Assembly: GCA_030220185.1 (NCBI GenBank)
Contig: JASPKZ010005708.1
Coordinates: forward strand, 818,501-882,500
DNA from: Diploptera punctata
Taxonomy: Eukaryota; Arthropoda; Insecta; Blattodea; Blaberidae
Direction: 5' to 3'
Length of the DNA: 64,000 nucleotides
Shown here: in pieces, positions 32,522-43,760 of the stretch
Position numbering within the stretch: position 1 is the stretch's first letter
How the letters are laid out: the number at the start of each line of letters is the position of its first letter
Translations under genes and position numbers: made by a program
The notes under the pieces: model-generated
Told to the model about the DNA's origin: nothing
The model's database searches: none
Seen by the model: only the letters and a program-made list of their open reading frames with translations

Positions 32522-32855
32522 TTATGGGAAATTCTCGTATAAGACTTGAAAGCATTGGTTGCTGGCCAAAGGAAGGCAAGACCAGTGATGGGGCTGCCAT
32601 CTTATAGCCTCTGGTCAGGCTTTTCTGCAGAAGAAAAGAAAATAAAGGAAAGAAGAAATGGAAAAAGGAAGGACTCCCTAGCCCTCGGATGCCCTAATAG
32701 CGTCGGGGTCGAAAAAAAAAGAGTTAACCAAGAGAGGTTAGATAGTAAAGTTAAAAGAGTGCAAAACACAAGTAAGTGGAAGAAATGTTTTGCACAGCTT
32801 GGGCACCTTGTGGTCGCCATCCACATATCCCCTAGATGAGGACCCCTGAGGGGTC
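32522..32855 (+). repeat. Unclassified interspersed repeat I, copy 2
   Basis: A longer copy of the repeat at 10134-10392. It has the same blocks (gaaattctcgtataagactt, ccagtgatggggctgcca, ggttagatagtaaagtta) and continues with gaagaaatgttttgcacagc and ttgggcaccttgtggtcg to gatgaggacccctg. An open frame of 97 codons crosses it but has no recognised domain. The opposite-strand frame is its shadow. Confidence 0.65.
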
Positions 32856-32879
32856 TGAAAAAAGTTGCATATGATAATT

Positions 32880-33004
32880 GTCATAAGTAATGTCACAACT
32901 GATTTCCAATTTATCTAGAGGGTTTGGAAATCAAGAGTGGCGTTTATTAAGATTATTTAACGAATAAAATTAAGCTGTTTTCTCACAAATCATTATTTAA
33001 ATAT
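32880..33004 (+). mobile_element. MITE-H copy 3, left part
   Basis: Contains tcataagtaatgtcacaact, the hairpin remnant and gattatttaacgaataaaat. It is interrupted by the LINE at 33005-34521 at tatttaaatat (32994-33004), which is repeated on the other side. Confidence 0.8.
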
Positions 33005-34521
33005 CATCATCATCATCCGGTATCCATGGCAGCTGCCGCCGTCTTCCGGAAACCAAACACCATTCCTCTCTGTCCATCCATTGATCTTCTTCCAATCCTC
33101 TGATATTCATAGCTGCTTGTACCCCTTCTATCCAAGTTTTCTTCGGTCTTCCTCTGTTCCTCCTTTCCATTGAGATCCATTCCATAACAGTATTAGGCAA
33201 TCTTTGCTCTGGCATTCTTTTGGCATGGCCATACCACTGTAATATTTTCTTTTTCTATAATGTCTATGATGTCCGGCTCCTCTTGTACACCCATAATTTC
33301 CCTTATTTTTTTTATTTCGTATTCTATCCATTCTAGATTTTCCAGCTGATCTTCTTAAAACATCTATTTCTGTTCTTAAAATTCTTTTCATTTCCATGGT
33401 AGGAATTTGCCAGACCTCAGCACCATATGTTAAAATGCTCTGAATTATGGTTTGATATATTTGTAATTTTATATTTTTTGTAATATATTTGCTCCACCAA
33501 ACAGAGTTTAAAGCATTTATTGCTTGTATTGTTTGTGCGATTCTATTTTTAATTTCCACTGTGTTATCGTCTGAATGGTCTAATTTTGTTCCTAAATAAG
33601 TGCATTCAATACTAGGGTTTTAGTTCTTCTCCATTGTTGAAATTTATATTTTCAATTTCTTCTCCTATACATAGATATTTAGTTTTCTCAATGTTTATAT
33701 AAAGTCCCCATTTTTCATATTCTTCTTTTAGTTTTTTAACCATATATTCTATTGTCATCGTGATCTTGTGCTATTAATACCTGATCATCTACAAAATGTA
33801 GTGAATATACATGTGTATTTTGGATTGGTATGCCCATTTTTTGACGTTTTTTTCCTCCAGCCTCTCAGTACTCTTTCGAGATAAATTTTGAATAGAGTTG
33901 GTGATAAACTGCAACCTTGCCTTAAACCTTTTGTAATAGTAAATCTCTCTGTTATATGATTTCCAATTTTTATTTTCGAAATAGATCCTTTCTATAATGC
34001 TTTTATAGCTTCTATTAATTTTTTGGTAATGCTAGAATTGTCTAAAGTTTCCCATAACATTTTCTGAGGAATACTATCATATGCCTTGTTTAAATCGACA
34101 AAAAGCAAATATATATATATCTCTGTTTGTAGCTCTTTCTTTTCTATCATTTGTGTTATGCAAAATATATTAATCTGTGCATGACCTACCACTTCTAAAA
34201 CCAGATTGTTCTTCCATTTCTTTATCCTGGTATTCTAAATCAACCATTTTACTTAGTATACGTCGATATATTCTACTTAATATACTTGTTACTGATATGC
34301 CTCTATAATTTTCACACTTTCTCTTGTCTCCCTTTTTATGTATCGATGTTATAATAGCGACCTTCCACTCTTCTGGCACTTCTTCGCCATTTATTATTTT
34401 ATTAAACAGTTCAGTGATCATTTCCAATAACTTCTAACTGCCACTTTTAATCAATTCTATAACAGTATTTCCTGGGCCGGCATTACTACCGTTTTTCTTT
34501 CTTTAATTTCATTTTTTACAG
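33005..34521 (-). pseudogene. LINE ORF2 (RT and C-terminus) inserted in MITE-H, 11-bp TSD
   Basis: Minus strand, 5' to 3': MEMITELFNKII, EEWKVAIITSIHKKGDK, CENYRGISVTS, EQSGFRSGRSCTD (fingers). Next are VDLNKAYDSIPQKMLWETL (motif A Asp present), GLRQGCSLSPTLFKIYLE and HFVDDQVLIAQD (catalytic Asp pair). The thumb follows (ILTYGAEVWQIP, EIDVLRRSAGKSR, MDRIRNKK), then RRNRGRPKKTWIEG and WIPDDDDD running into a (GATGAT)n tail. Several frameshifts and stops break it, for example after KAL (33992) and before the thumb. The 11-bp duplication tatttaaatat (32994-33004, 34522-34532) defines the insertion. The endonuclease is absent, so the copy is 5'-truncated. Confidence 0.92.
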
Positions 34522-34815
34522 TATTTAAATATTATTTTAAAATATTCATATATGTAATGTAAAAGACGATGTTTGAAAACAAATGAGAAATGTTTGGTTA
34601 TGTTTCATCTGTTCATCACTGCAACTTGATCAAACTGTTTATTGCCAAATAGGATCGCAATATTGTAAGAATATTAAAACGGAGGAGCTTTCTTTATTTT
34701 GGTAATCAAAATTCGATAATTATCGAGGTATAATACGACTGTGATTGGTTGTAAAACAAAATTCATTCAAACGTGATTGGTCATTGACTCCAATTTGGGG
34801 CATGAGTTAAATAGT
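34522..34815 (+). mobile_element. MITE-H copy 3, right part
   Basis: Continues copy 3 after the LINE: gacgatgtttgaaaacaaat, aggatcgcaatattgtaag, two ATTGG boxes (tgattggttgtaaaac, gtgattggtcattgac) and the right end catgagttaaatag. A middle part present in copy 1 is missing here. Confidence 0.8.
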
Positions 34816-35178
34816 GTGAAAGTGTTGCAATTTATCTATTTTTATGTCTCAATAGAAATGGAAAAACCTACTGAGACTACATTGGCCTTGTTACTTGTTT
34901 CTCATTGTAGAATTCTGCTGACGAAAATGCTTTTTACATCCTTCGCTAACAGATCCATAGGCCTATTTTCTATGACGAAATCTAAATACTACTTCTAATC
35001 AACAAAAAACCACAAACGTACAATTTCACTTTTACATTTTCATTTCCTTGAGGCAAGTATAAAAAATGATTGTTTCATTCTAAAGAGTATGTCATATAGA
35101 AAGAATAAGATGTAAATTATTTTTAACATATTTTCACCATGAAAAACATATTAATGCAAATCGCTTTTTCAACCGAGC
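34816..35178. other. No gene seen
   Basis: A 73-codon frame (34777-34998) starts inside MITE-H and has no motif. AT-rich otherwise. Confidence 0.5.
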
Positions 35179-35179
35179 A

Positions 35180-35262
35180 CATTGGTTTTTATGGTAACGT
35201 TGCATGTTAGGGATATCCTGGTTCGAGTCCAGGGCCCGGGCACACTGGCTAGGCTTTTTATA
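35180..35262 (+). mobile_element. tRNA-like SINE head, unassigned family
   Basis: The B box and T-arm-like stem cctggttcgagtccagggc is clear. The upstream A-box-like ttggtttttatggtaacg is weak. No body from SINE-A to -E follows. It may be a tRNA pseudogene or an older SINE. Confidence 0.45.
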
Positions 35263-35503
35263 CATCTATTATTGTGATTTTTAATGCACGATTCTGTGTT
35301 AGTTGAAAATCAAATCGAAATGAATGGCATTCCTGAAGAAGACTGTCAAAAGTATTCATTTTAAATTACGGCATTTAATTATTTTAGCTATGTATGCACG
35401 ATAAAATGCAAGAAAAGGACCAAATGTTCGTTTTAAGGCAAAGTTCGGTTCTTTATACATCGTTTAAAAATCAGTTTTTTTTTTTACTCTCTTAGTAGAC
35501 CAT

Positions 35504-35823
35504 GTCCACCGCTATGGTCTCGAGGTAGCGTGCTGTCTTGTCACGCAGCGAGCCCGGGTTCGATCCCCGGTCTGTGCAGTTTTTCTGGGTGAGATTTTTA
35601 TCAGGGCTTTTCCTCACCTGTAAGACAACTGTCAGCAAAACTTTAAGGGCCTAACGGTCCCCGAAATCATATGGCCATCATCATTATCATCCTTCACCGG
35701 TGTGCAAAGCAACGGGAAGCTACCACACCTATAATTCCCTAGTAAAGCTGCAAGCATAGCATGAAAATGCTATGATTGCAGTGAAGGACCTGCCTTCGGG
35801 CAGAATTACTATGGATGGATGGA
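35504..35823 (+). mobile_element. SINE-A, complete
   Basis: Full head (gtccaccgctatggtctcga), B box gggttcgatcccc, body and ATGG-type tail. I found no exact target duplication; gtagaccat and gtataccag flank it and could be a decayed pair. Confidence 0.9.
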
Positions 35824-36567
35824 GTATACCAGAATATCATGATAATTATCGTCATCTAATTCATGTTTTAAGATCATCATTCTGTTAGACGTCACAGTAT
35901 TTCATCGTAGGCCGGCCAACAACTATTTCATCGGTTCGTTTATAAAAAAATTGATCGCTTATAAATGTTCGATTTACGTCTAGATATAGAATTTTAAATA
36001 TCCATCTTGCACCTGGTTGTGTTCGCCTACTCTCATCACAGAGCGATCAATACCTCTTTTATATTTTGATTTAAAACTAAGCATTTTTTTGTCAATTTTA
36101 TCACCCATCCTACCTACAGAGGTAATACAGGAATTTTGTAATACCTATGCTGTATATAAAATTATAAATCAATATGCGAAAACTATAGAGTTATCTTACT
36201 TAATAGTACTTATAAAGTATTTGAAGGGTACGGGAAGGAAAAGGTAAATCCGGATTAAGACATTTTGCAGAATAACTATCTTCATATTCAAATGTTCTTA
36301 TATGTATATCTCACACAATCCTTGTAGCATATTACAGTTGTTTTACAGAGCTTGTTTTCCCATTTACCCCAGTAATTCATAATGCAAAATACCACGCTAT
36401 ACCATACATTCGTAAGGAGATGAGATTTCAAATTTGATGAAACTGGATTAGCTCTTAATTTTACTGAACTATTAAAAAACAATTGTACATATAAATTAAG
36501 AATAATGTATTGTAGAATCTCTCTTATTGGACGAAAAAATGGGTTTTCGAAGGGAAGATTGTGTACC

Positions 36568-36603
<36 letters not shown>

Positions 36604-37510
36604 CAGTTGATAGAAAATTATAATTGATTTCACATGGATTAATGATGAAATGACTGGTGTAGTTCTAATGAAATTCTAATCCAGCAGTGACGACTGGGAA
36701 AAACGAGAAAGATATAGTCAACCTAGAGAAATGAACTAACGATCTTCCTAATCAAATGCCACAATCTTAGCCAAATCGCTTGGTATGTGAACCTTTTTAG
36801 AATTTCAGTTATGAAATTAATTTAAAGAATGAAACTCAGTTTTAAAATAACATTGATTTTTAGTTTTCGTGTACAATTCATCACGGCATGACCCGGAATG
36901 TATTATTTAAAGGACATATCGGGTTGAAATCTTATGAGGAAGCTGGTAAGTAAGTAGTCCTGTGAAATGGAGATCATGACATAATGCTATTATAAATAAT
37001 AACAGAGTACAGCACGCGATATCTGCATCCTGGGAATTGGTACAGACCTCATTCACTCTATATAGAAAATATTAACTCCACGTTCATCACGGAATATGCA
37101 CAAGTAGCGAAATAAACCACAACTTTTCTTATTACTAGTTAATGATACACAATTAACTTAAAATATATAAAATTATGTAACATTTATAGATTAATTTATG
37201 GTGCTACTCTACGGGAAACTCGCGTTAATGCTGTTTTCGTTTTACAAAAGACTAATTTATATTTTAAAAAGCATTGTAAAAACCTTATTAATTAGTCAGT
37301 ACATAGAAAATCATGACACTTCATTCGATAATTAGTATTGTGTATCCATCGATAATTCACAAAAGTGGAGCAATAGGAATTTGCTTCACACCCTACAAGT
37401 ATTTACTAGCCGTATGTAGTTTTAGTTTGGGAGAAGTTTAAAATATGTATGTAAAATAATTATTTTTATATATGATTATATTTTGTAATTCCATACTTAT
37501 TTATATATGA
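35824..37510. other. No gene seen; (AT)n at 36570-36599
   Basis: AT-rich. The 76-codon frame at 36017-36247 and the minus frame at 36288-36482 show no motif. The (AT)n tract of about 15 units is the only clear repeat. Confidence 0.5.
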
Positions 37511-37512
37511 TA

Positions 37513-37765
37513 TCGGCAGGACATGTGACACGAATGGAGAATGAAAGAGAGGCGTGGAAACTCGTTGAAGAAAACCAGAAAAAAAGCGCCCAGTAAGTAG
37601 GCCATTATTGAGGTGGCAGAGTAACATTAACCATTATTTAAGGGAGATAATAATACAGGAGATTATTGGAGAGTATTAGCTCAGGATAGGGATGCACGGA
37701 TAACTTATGTCCGCGAGGCTATGATCCCACGAGTTTGATGGTATCAGTAAGTTAATTGGTTAGTT
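37513..37765 (+). pseudogene. LINE-G 3' end, decayed
   Basis: It covers the region from cggcaggacatgtgacacga (AGHV) through the GRP..RW segment to the tag gatggtatcagtaagtta. It has many indels and no open frame. Confidence 0.72.
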
Positions 37766-37984
37766 CCACGTGAACAGAGCTCGAACTTACAAGCAGCGAG
37801 GTGAAACTATTTATATGTCTTTATTCTGTCTACTTCTTTGTACACCTTTCACCTGCATGGAATTCAGAGGGTCGTCTGCAGACAGATAACTTCACAGTAC
37901 ATATGTCTACATGGGACCTGCGATCGATTAGTAGGATACCACCACCATGCAACATAAAAAAAGTAATGGGATCACACACTTAGG

Positions 37985-38160
37985 CGGAATAAAACACAAA
38001 ATAACGAAAAACACGCAGGCCGAAGACAGACCAAAAGAAGAGATTCAAGATGGAGATTTAAGATTTCCTAATTCTGCTGGGATCTAATTCGGCCAATGGC
38101 TGGAGTAAAATGATCTGTAATGCTCACGATATGGCGACAAAACTTCATTATAAACAAGTT
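37985..38160 (+). pseudogene. Possible LINE ORF2 tail relic
   Basis: One frame reads AGRRQTKRRDSRWRFK, faintly like the 'GR...RR..RW.DD' tail of LINE ORF2 proteins. It is short and interrupted. It could be chance. Confidence 0.25.
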
Positions 38161-38548
38161 TGGATGTAGAGAAACAATGATAATTACTGGTTGTAATACG
38201 TTTAAAAAAATTATGAACAATCCCAAGAAATCATACTTTTTAAATATTTACTGCTAATTTGCCAAATATTTAATGACAATCAACTCGTATAAATTTTTAT
38301 GTTGGAGCCAATTTTACGCTGGATGGTTTAGTCACAGAAGCATTAAAATTAACGACCGATCGAAGATAAGTAACAAAAATGAGTATGATGAGAGTTTCCT
38401 TCAGCTTTAAATGTAGCAAATTGGAACAACAGTTTATGTTTAATAGAAATCACATATAATTTCAGACTTTTTTCTATCACGTACATCCTGCCTAGCTACA
38501 GCCTAAATAAGAATGTCTCTAATCTTTACTGTCAAAATTATATAGACG
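38161..38548. other. No gene seen
   Basis: AT-rich with no recognised feature. Confidence 0.5.
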
Positions 38549-38550
38549 AT

Positions 38551-38847
38551 CCATCCATCCATAGTAGTCTTTCACTGCAATCATAGCATTTTCATGCTGT
38601 GCTTTGCAGTTTTACTAAGGAATTATAGGTGTGGTAGCTTCCCGTTGCTTTTCACACCGGTGAAGGATGATGATGATGGCCGGATGATTTTCGGGGACCG
38701 TTGGGCCCTAAGCTTCCTGGCATTTGTCTTACAGATGAGGAAAAACACCGAGAAAAACTTCACCCAGGAGCCTGTCCCGACCGGGAATCAAACCTGGGCC
38801 CGCTGCGTGACAAGGCAGCATGCTACCTCGAGACCACGCGGTGGACA
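38551..38847 (-). mobile_element. SINE-A, minus strand
   Basis: Complete head-to-tail copy on the minus strand with some indels: the head lacks a base in cgcgtggtctcga, and the text near ggctcctgggtgaag is altered. This variant cctgggtg/cctgtcccg arrangement is shared with 45187-45517, so these two form a subfamily. Confidence 0.88.
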
Positions 38848-38864
38848 TGTAAATAATTTTTTTT

Positions 38865-39265
38865 TTGTAAGCCCATGTTTTCCCTTTAAAGAGATTTAGG
38901 CGCTCTTCCCCTGCAAGGAAGAATTTGAACCATATTAATTTAGTAACACTTGTTTTCGTATAGATGCCATTTTTTGTGTGGTCCGTGGCCAAGCGTTCCG
39001 CTTCATACTGACATCTAGGAAACCAAGGTAGTACTAGGACGGGAAAATTCGGTAAATTTTGCTTAGAGGCATTTTCATTCAGGCTTAAGGATTTTTTACG
39101 AGCCTGAAAATCTTCAGACTCGGGACCCACGGCTTAAAGTCCCTCCCGGAGGACTTGCTCCTTGGATTTTTCCGTCCTAAAAAATCCATCGACCCCGACC
39201 GGGTTTGAACCCGCGATCCTTGGAACCAGAGGCAAGGAGCATTATCACTAGTCCACCGCGGCCGA
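38865..39265 (-). mobile_element. SINE-B, full length, minus strand
   Basis: The head ggccgcggtggactagtg (minus) has its A-box region slightly mutated (gataatgctcc), with B box gggttcaaacccgg. The full body runs to gggaaaacatgggcttac and an A-rich tail. It lies 17 bp from a SINE-A in the same orientation. Confidence 0.92.
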
Positions 39266-39377
39266 CCATATAGATGATAAGAGTACAAAATATTTTGAGA
39301 TAATGAACTTAAGGTTCCACCGTGAACACTATACACTGCAGGAAGTTGGGTACTGTACAGCGGCAAAACTGAACCCT

Positions 39378-39488
39378 TCTTCTTCTTCTTCTTCTTCTTC
39401 TTCTTCATCCTTTCATGTGATAGACCTAGTGGTCTGTTACGGTCTCAATCCAATGTTAGAAGGGTCTGCCCAAAGAACTCTTGGTTCA
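39378..39488 (-). pseudogene. LINE 3' tail with (AAG)n
   Basis: The minus strand reads agttctttgggcagaccctt, then ttggattgagaccgtaacag, ccactaggtctatcacatga, and ends in (AAG)n. The same end occurs on the plus strand at 52370-52505. It encodes the ...LWIETVTDH ending. Confidence 0.75.
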
Positions 39489-40241
39489 TAATAATAAAAT
39501 CATTTAATTCTATTGCTTGCACTAGTACCACATGATGGGTATGTAATTGCTGCTTCCTTAGTATTTTTCTCAAAATATCCTTGAACATAAGCGAGGCATT
39601 TCATGCGCAAATTAACAAACCGATGTCACAAGATACAATACGCCTACTCAAGGCTTGGTGTGGGAACAGTTCTTTGCTTAGCTCTCTAGCCACCAGATTT
39701 CGGTGCCCTGAACTTCATTGGCGCCTAAAATGCATATTACCGCTCAATAACATCTGTACAATTTTGGTCCTAAATATTAAATATCCTGTATAGGCAAAAT
39801 TACATTAAAACTAATTTATTAAATAAAAGTTGATTTAATTAGGTCAGATGGGAAGTTCTCTGATAGAGATAGGACGATTCTGGAGAGCGGAAGGGATGAT
39901 ATTATTCTCAACTTATGTGTGTTCCATTGGACCTAAGAATCATTCAGTCTCTTATATATTGAGTACCGAAAAGCATATGGAAACGAATGGCTAACCACCA
40001 TTTCTCCCCCAAATTCAATTGGTTCAGAACCCTTACGGGCATGATCTCCTACCAAAGTTTATTATTCTTTTGTTTACTTCCCTTATATACCTTTAAATTT
40101 CTTAAATTGAAATTAATGATTTGATAATAGCAGTTAAGTGTCTATAAATAATTATAGTTATAGTTAAGTATTAGGCCCTATCAATTATCAGGAATTAAAA
40201 TAATTGGTAAATGTTTACTGTGAATTTGATTTATATTAAAA

Positions 40242-40246
<5 letters not shown>
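39489..40246. other. No gene seen
   Basis: Includes a 70-codon frame (39581-39793) without recognisable motif. AT-rich otherwise. Confidence 0.45.

Positions 40247-40331
<85 letters not shown>
40247..40331. repeat. (GA)n microsatellite
   Basis: About 42 uninterrupted GA units. Confidence 0.98.
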
Positions 40332-40334
<3 letters not shown>

Positions 40335-40540
40335 CATAGCCTACAGAAGAACCCTGAAAAGTATATAGTAATTTATTTTCGTATAATTTATGAAAACTAC
40401 TTTCGATTATTTATTCTTATTTATTTATTATGAATTTTACAAGTTATCTGGCACATAAATAAAAACAATGGCTTATATGGCCTTCAGAGTAATGATTAGA
40501 CTATGAATTAGAAACATTACAAACGTAACACTAGTAAATA

Positions 40541-40543
40541 CTG

Positions 40544-40588
<45 letters not shown>

Positions 40589-40732
40589 ATAATAATAATA
40601 ATAATAATAATTATTATTATTATAATCATAATAATTATAATCATCGCCATAGTAATCATAATAATAAGCATAATAATAATAATAATAATCATAATAATCA
40701 TCATAATAATAATAATAATAATAATAAAAGTA
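40541..40732. repeat. (CTA)n-(AAT)n compound microsatellite
   Basis: About 15 CTA units followed by AAT/ATA units with interspersed ATC. Poly-Tyr/Asn/Asp reading frames across it are translation of the repeat. Confidence 0.95.
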
Positions 40733-40897
40733 TGTCATGGGGGAAGTGTATAAACTAAGCGAATTCGTCAGCAAGTCGAAGGTATTGCATGGGGTAGGCC
40801 TATTTTGTTTACGTGCTGTATTGATCTTAGTTTTGTGTATCGCTTGGGTTTACTAATGCTACCCTTGTTCCTGTTTCTTCAGTTAATTGCATTCAGT

Positions 40898-41960
40898 ATG
40901 GCAAAGAGGAAGCAACTCAGTGACGATTTAAAGAAAGTGATTGTGAACATGGCTCTTAAGGGTTTCAGTTTACGGAAAATAGGAGTACCGACCAACAAAA
41001 GACATTCTACAATTGAGAGAGTGGTTAATAAATTCAAATATCAGGGCTCAACAGCAAATTTGTCTAAACAGCCCAAGAAAGACATTCTTAATCAAGAGAG
41101 AAGAACATTTTCTAGTTCAGCAGGTAAGGTCTAACCCAAGACTAAGTGTGCCTAAACTGCGTGTAATAGGGAAAATAATATGTAATACAACCATCCGTCG
41201 TGTATTATATAGGGCAGGATATCATGGACGACGGCCTAGAAAAAGGTCATATGTTAGTCCATTGAACCGTGCTCGAAGACTTAAGTTTGCTAAAGAGCAT
41301 GTGAATGACGGTCAGGACTTTTGGGATAAAGTCATGTGGACCGATGAAACAAAAATAAACCATTTTGGGTCGAATGGTATCCAGAATGTATGGAGGAAAT
41401 CAAATGTTTCTAACGAAGTTGTTAACACACTTCCCACAGTTAAATATGGTGGTGGCTCCATAATGTTTGGGCCTGCATGTCATCCAAGAGCGTTGGGAAT
41501 ATTCAAATTGTAGACGGAATCGTGAACAAATGGGGCTATAATAACATTTTAAAAACAAATGTTAAACAAAGTGCCAAAAAATGGGATTACCTACTGTGTA
41601 TTACTTCCAACAGGACAATGATAGCAAACATACCGCTGATATAAGTAAGGAGTGTCTAATTTGGAATATTCCCAACAGTTAAACCCCCCCACAGTCGGCA
41701 GACTTAAACCCTATCGAACATCTATGGGCCGTTTTGAAGAGGAATGTTCGTAAAAGGAATAAGTTCAAAAGAAGACCTAAAACAGGCAGTGTTCCAGAGC
41801 TGGGAAAAAATCACCCCTGATACGTGCCAAAGACTGGTCAATTCCATGAGAAGGAGATGCTAGGAAGTTATTAAAAGTAGAGGATATTCCACCAGATATT
41901 AAATTGCCTGAATAATGAGCAGTTTTATTTATTTTATTGCCAGGTGTACGCACAGAAAAG
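40898..41960 (+). pseudogene. Tc1-like transposase pseudogene
   Basis: A Tc1/mariner-superfamily transposase. The N-terminal HTH starts MAKRKQLSDDLKKVIVN (40898), then GFSLRKIG and STIERVVNKFK. After a frameshift near 41100 come NPRLSVPKLR, TIRRVLYRAGYHGRRPRKR, then the first catalytic Asp in VMWTDETKI (41343-41345), and GGGSIMFGPACHP. A second frameshift follows near 41500. In other frames VYYFQQDNDSKHTADI (second Asp) and PPQSADLNPIEHLW (catalytic Glu) can be read, at about the DD34E spacing. Two or more shifts and a stop inactivate it. I could not find terminal inverted repeats, so its ends are unknown. Confidence 0.9.
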
Positions 41961-42309
41961 GTACACAAATTGTGAATAATTAAGTGATTTTATATTATTT
42001 TTAAATGAAATTAACAAATTATTTATTGTTTACTTATTTATATCTTGCAAAAACCAACATGGGATTCACATTTAAAAGAAAAGATAAATAATAATTCTTT
42101 AACTACCCAGAATTTGGTTTTTTATTTGTTCTACAACCCTCTACGCATAGGAATGGTACTAACTGTATCTGCTATTGAATATTACAAATGTTGAAAAAAC
42201 TCGTAAATATATTATATAGATGCTGTTTTAATATACTGATGGGTTTGGTTTGATATTATGTGACATGGTGGCTGTATAAAATAATTAACATAACAAAGGA
42301 ATTCGGTTA

Positions 42310-42825
42310 ATGTGGACCCTCCACGAGGACCTGGGTCCACTTTACACGAATGCGTATTTTTTATCACTTAATTAATTTTATTTATCATATCCTTGTAATT
42401 TTACTAAACCCAAAGACTGTCGCTTTCTGCAGTTGAATGGCGTGTGAATGCTTTAATCAACAATAATTTTTTAAAACATTAAATATGAACGCTTTTTAAT
42501 TATGATCAGTCATAAATATTTTCAAATTAATCTGTGCTTGTCTGTACAAATTAATAGAGTAAATAAACTTAAAAATAGACTAAAAGCTAATTTGGACTCT
42601 GGGGTCCACTTTATCCCAATAAGGAGGTTGAAGCGGACCTTTCTTGTAATGTAAAAAAGTTTATAAATTATGAAGATGTTTCATATTTCAATAAAATAAC
42701 AATGCTATTTTATAGTTATAACACTAATGATAATCACTGCAATTAGGCCTAAACAAAATTCAAATCCCTCAATTAAAAGAAAAAAAAATTAAAACAGGGG
42801 TCCAAAGTTACTCTATTATAATTAT
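42310..42825. repeat. Region with recurring GGTCCA(C/A)TTTA motifs; possible small DNA element
   Basis: The strings gtggaccctcc (42315), gggtccactttacac (about 42344), ggggtccactttatccc (about 42600), gcggacctttc and ggggtccaaagttactc (about 42798) recur with opposite orientations near the two edges (ttaatgtggaccc and gggtccaaagttac). This could be a short DNA transposon remnant, or two elements. Low certainty. Confidence 0.35.
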
Positions 42826-42828
42826 AAT

Positions 42829-43032
42829 AGCTATTATTATAATAATAATCATAATTATTATTATTATTATTATTATTATCATTATCATCATCATTATCAT
42901 ATTATAATCATCACCATATGATTATAATCATCACAATCATTATCATTATATTCATCCTCATTATTATATTCATCATTATTATAATCATCATAATAATCAT
43001 AATAATCATTATTATTATTATTATAATCAAAA
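42829..43032. repeat. (ATT/ATC)n imperfect microsatellite
   Basis: About 200 bp of ATT, ATC and ATA triplets in mixed order. Confidence 0.93.
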
Positions 43033-43429
43033 TCAGGCATCCCTAGTTATCCGCGGAGGACACATATACAATTTCATCTACTGAAATTTAATATTAAACC
43101 AATTAAACCAATCATTGTGCCAATGTCCAATACAAATTAAGTTCTAATATTGTACCTAATAAGGAAACAGCCTATTATGAATTAAGAAAACAACATAAAA
43201 TAATTGTACAACTATTCCTGGTTAAATATAAATGACATTTGTTAGTTTTCTTTAAGAGAATTACAATACATTTAAGTAAGACATCAGCTAATGCAATTTT
43301 TTAAAGGTAATTCATTAATTTATGCAAGATCCTCAAAGCCAAGTTTGCTGTTACTAGGGACTTTGGTCATAATATGGCAGACTATCAGTTCACTAAGCAC
43401 ATTTATTGTCCTCGGTTAAGTTTCCTTGT

Positions 43430-43760
43430 GAGTTTTTTTTTCCCCCCCTCATATGTAAGACAAATGCGGGAAACATTAAGGCCCACATGGTCTCCGAACA
43501 TAATTTGGTCACCACATTCATCATATCATGTTCGCCTTGTATGACTGAATGAGTGAATGCTTGTCCCGTCTTAAATATTCGTATTGTCTCGGAGGTGGCT
43601 CTGACATTGAGCTGATTCAGGGAGGCTATCCATGTCCTTGGTAATAGAAAAACGTAATGTAATTGATCCAAAGTTAAAAATCCTCTCCCGACAAGTCATA
43701 TGGCCCTGGTGACATGGTGCCATGTAAAAATACTTAGGTAGACGTTAAACTAAGAAAGAT
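43430..43760 (+). mobile_element. SINE-like fragment (SINE-A-related body)
   Basis: It contains atgtaagacaaatgcgggaa, acattaaggcccacatggtc and ctccgaaca, which correspond to the SINE-A body. It then has a different 3' part with gatccaaagttaaaaatcc and cttaggtagacgttaaacta, shared partly with 21318-21425. The head is not recognisable. Probably a related SINE subfamily. Confidence 0.5.

Noticed and set aside
32546..32839. 97-codon lysine/arginine-rich gene
   Set aside because: It lies in an interspersed repeat that recurs at 10134-10392 without a conserved frame.
40586..40774. Poly-Tyr/Asn/Asp open frame on the minus strand
   Set aside because: Translation of a compound trinucleotide repeat.
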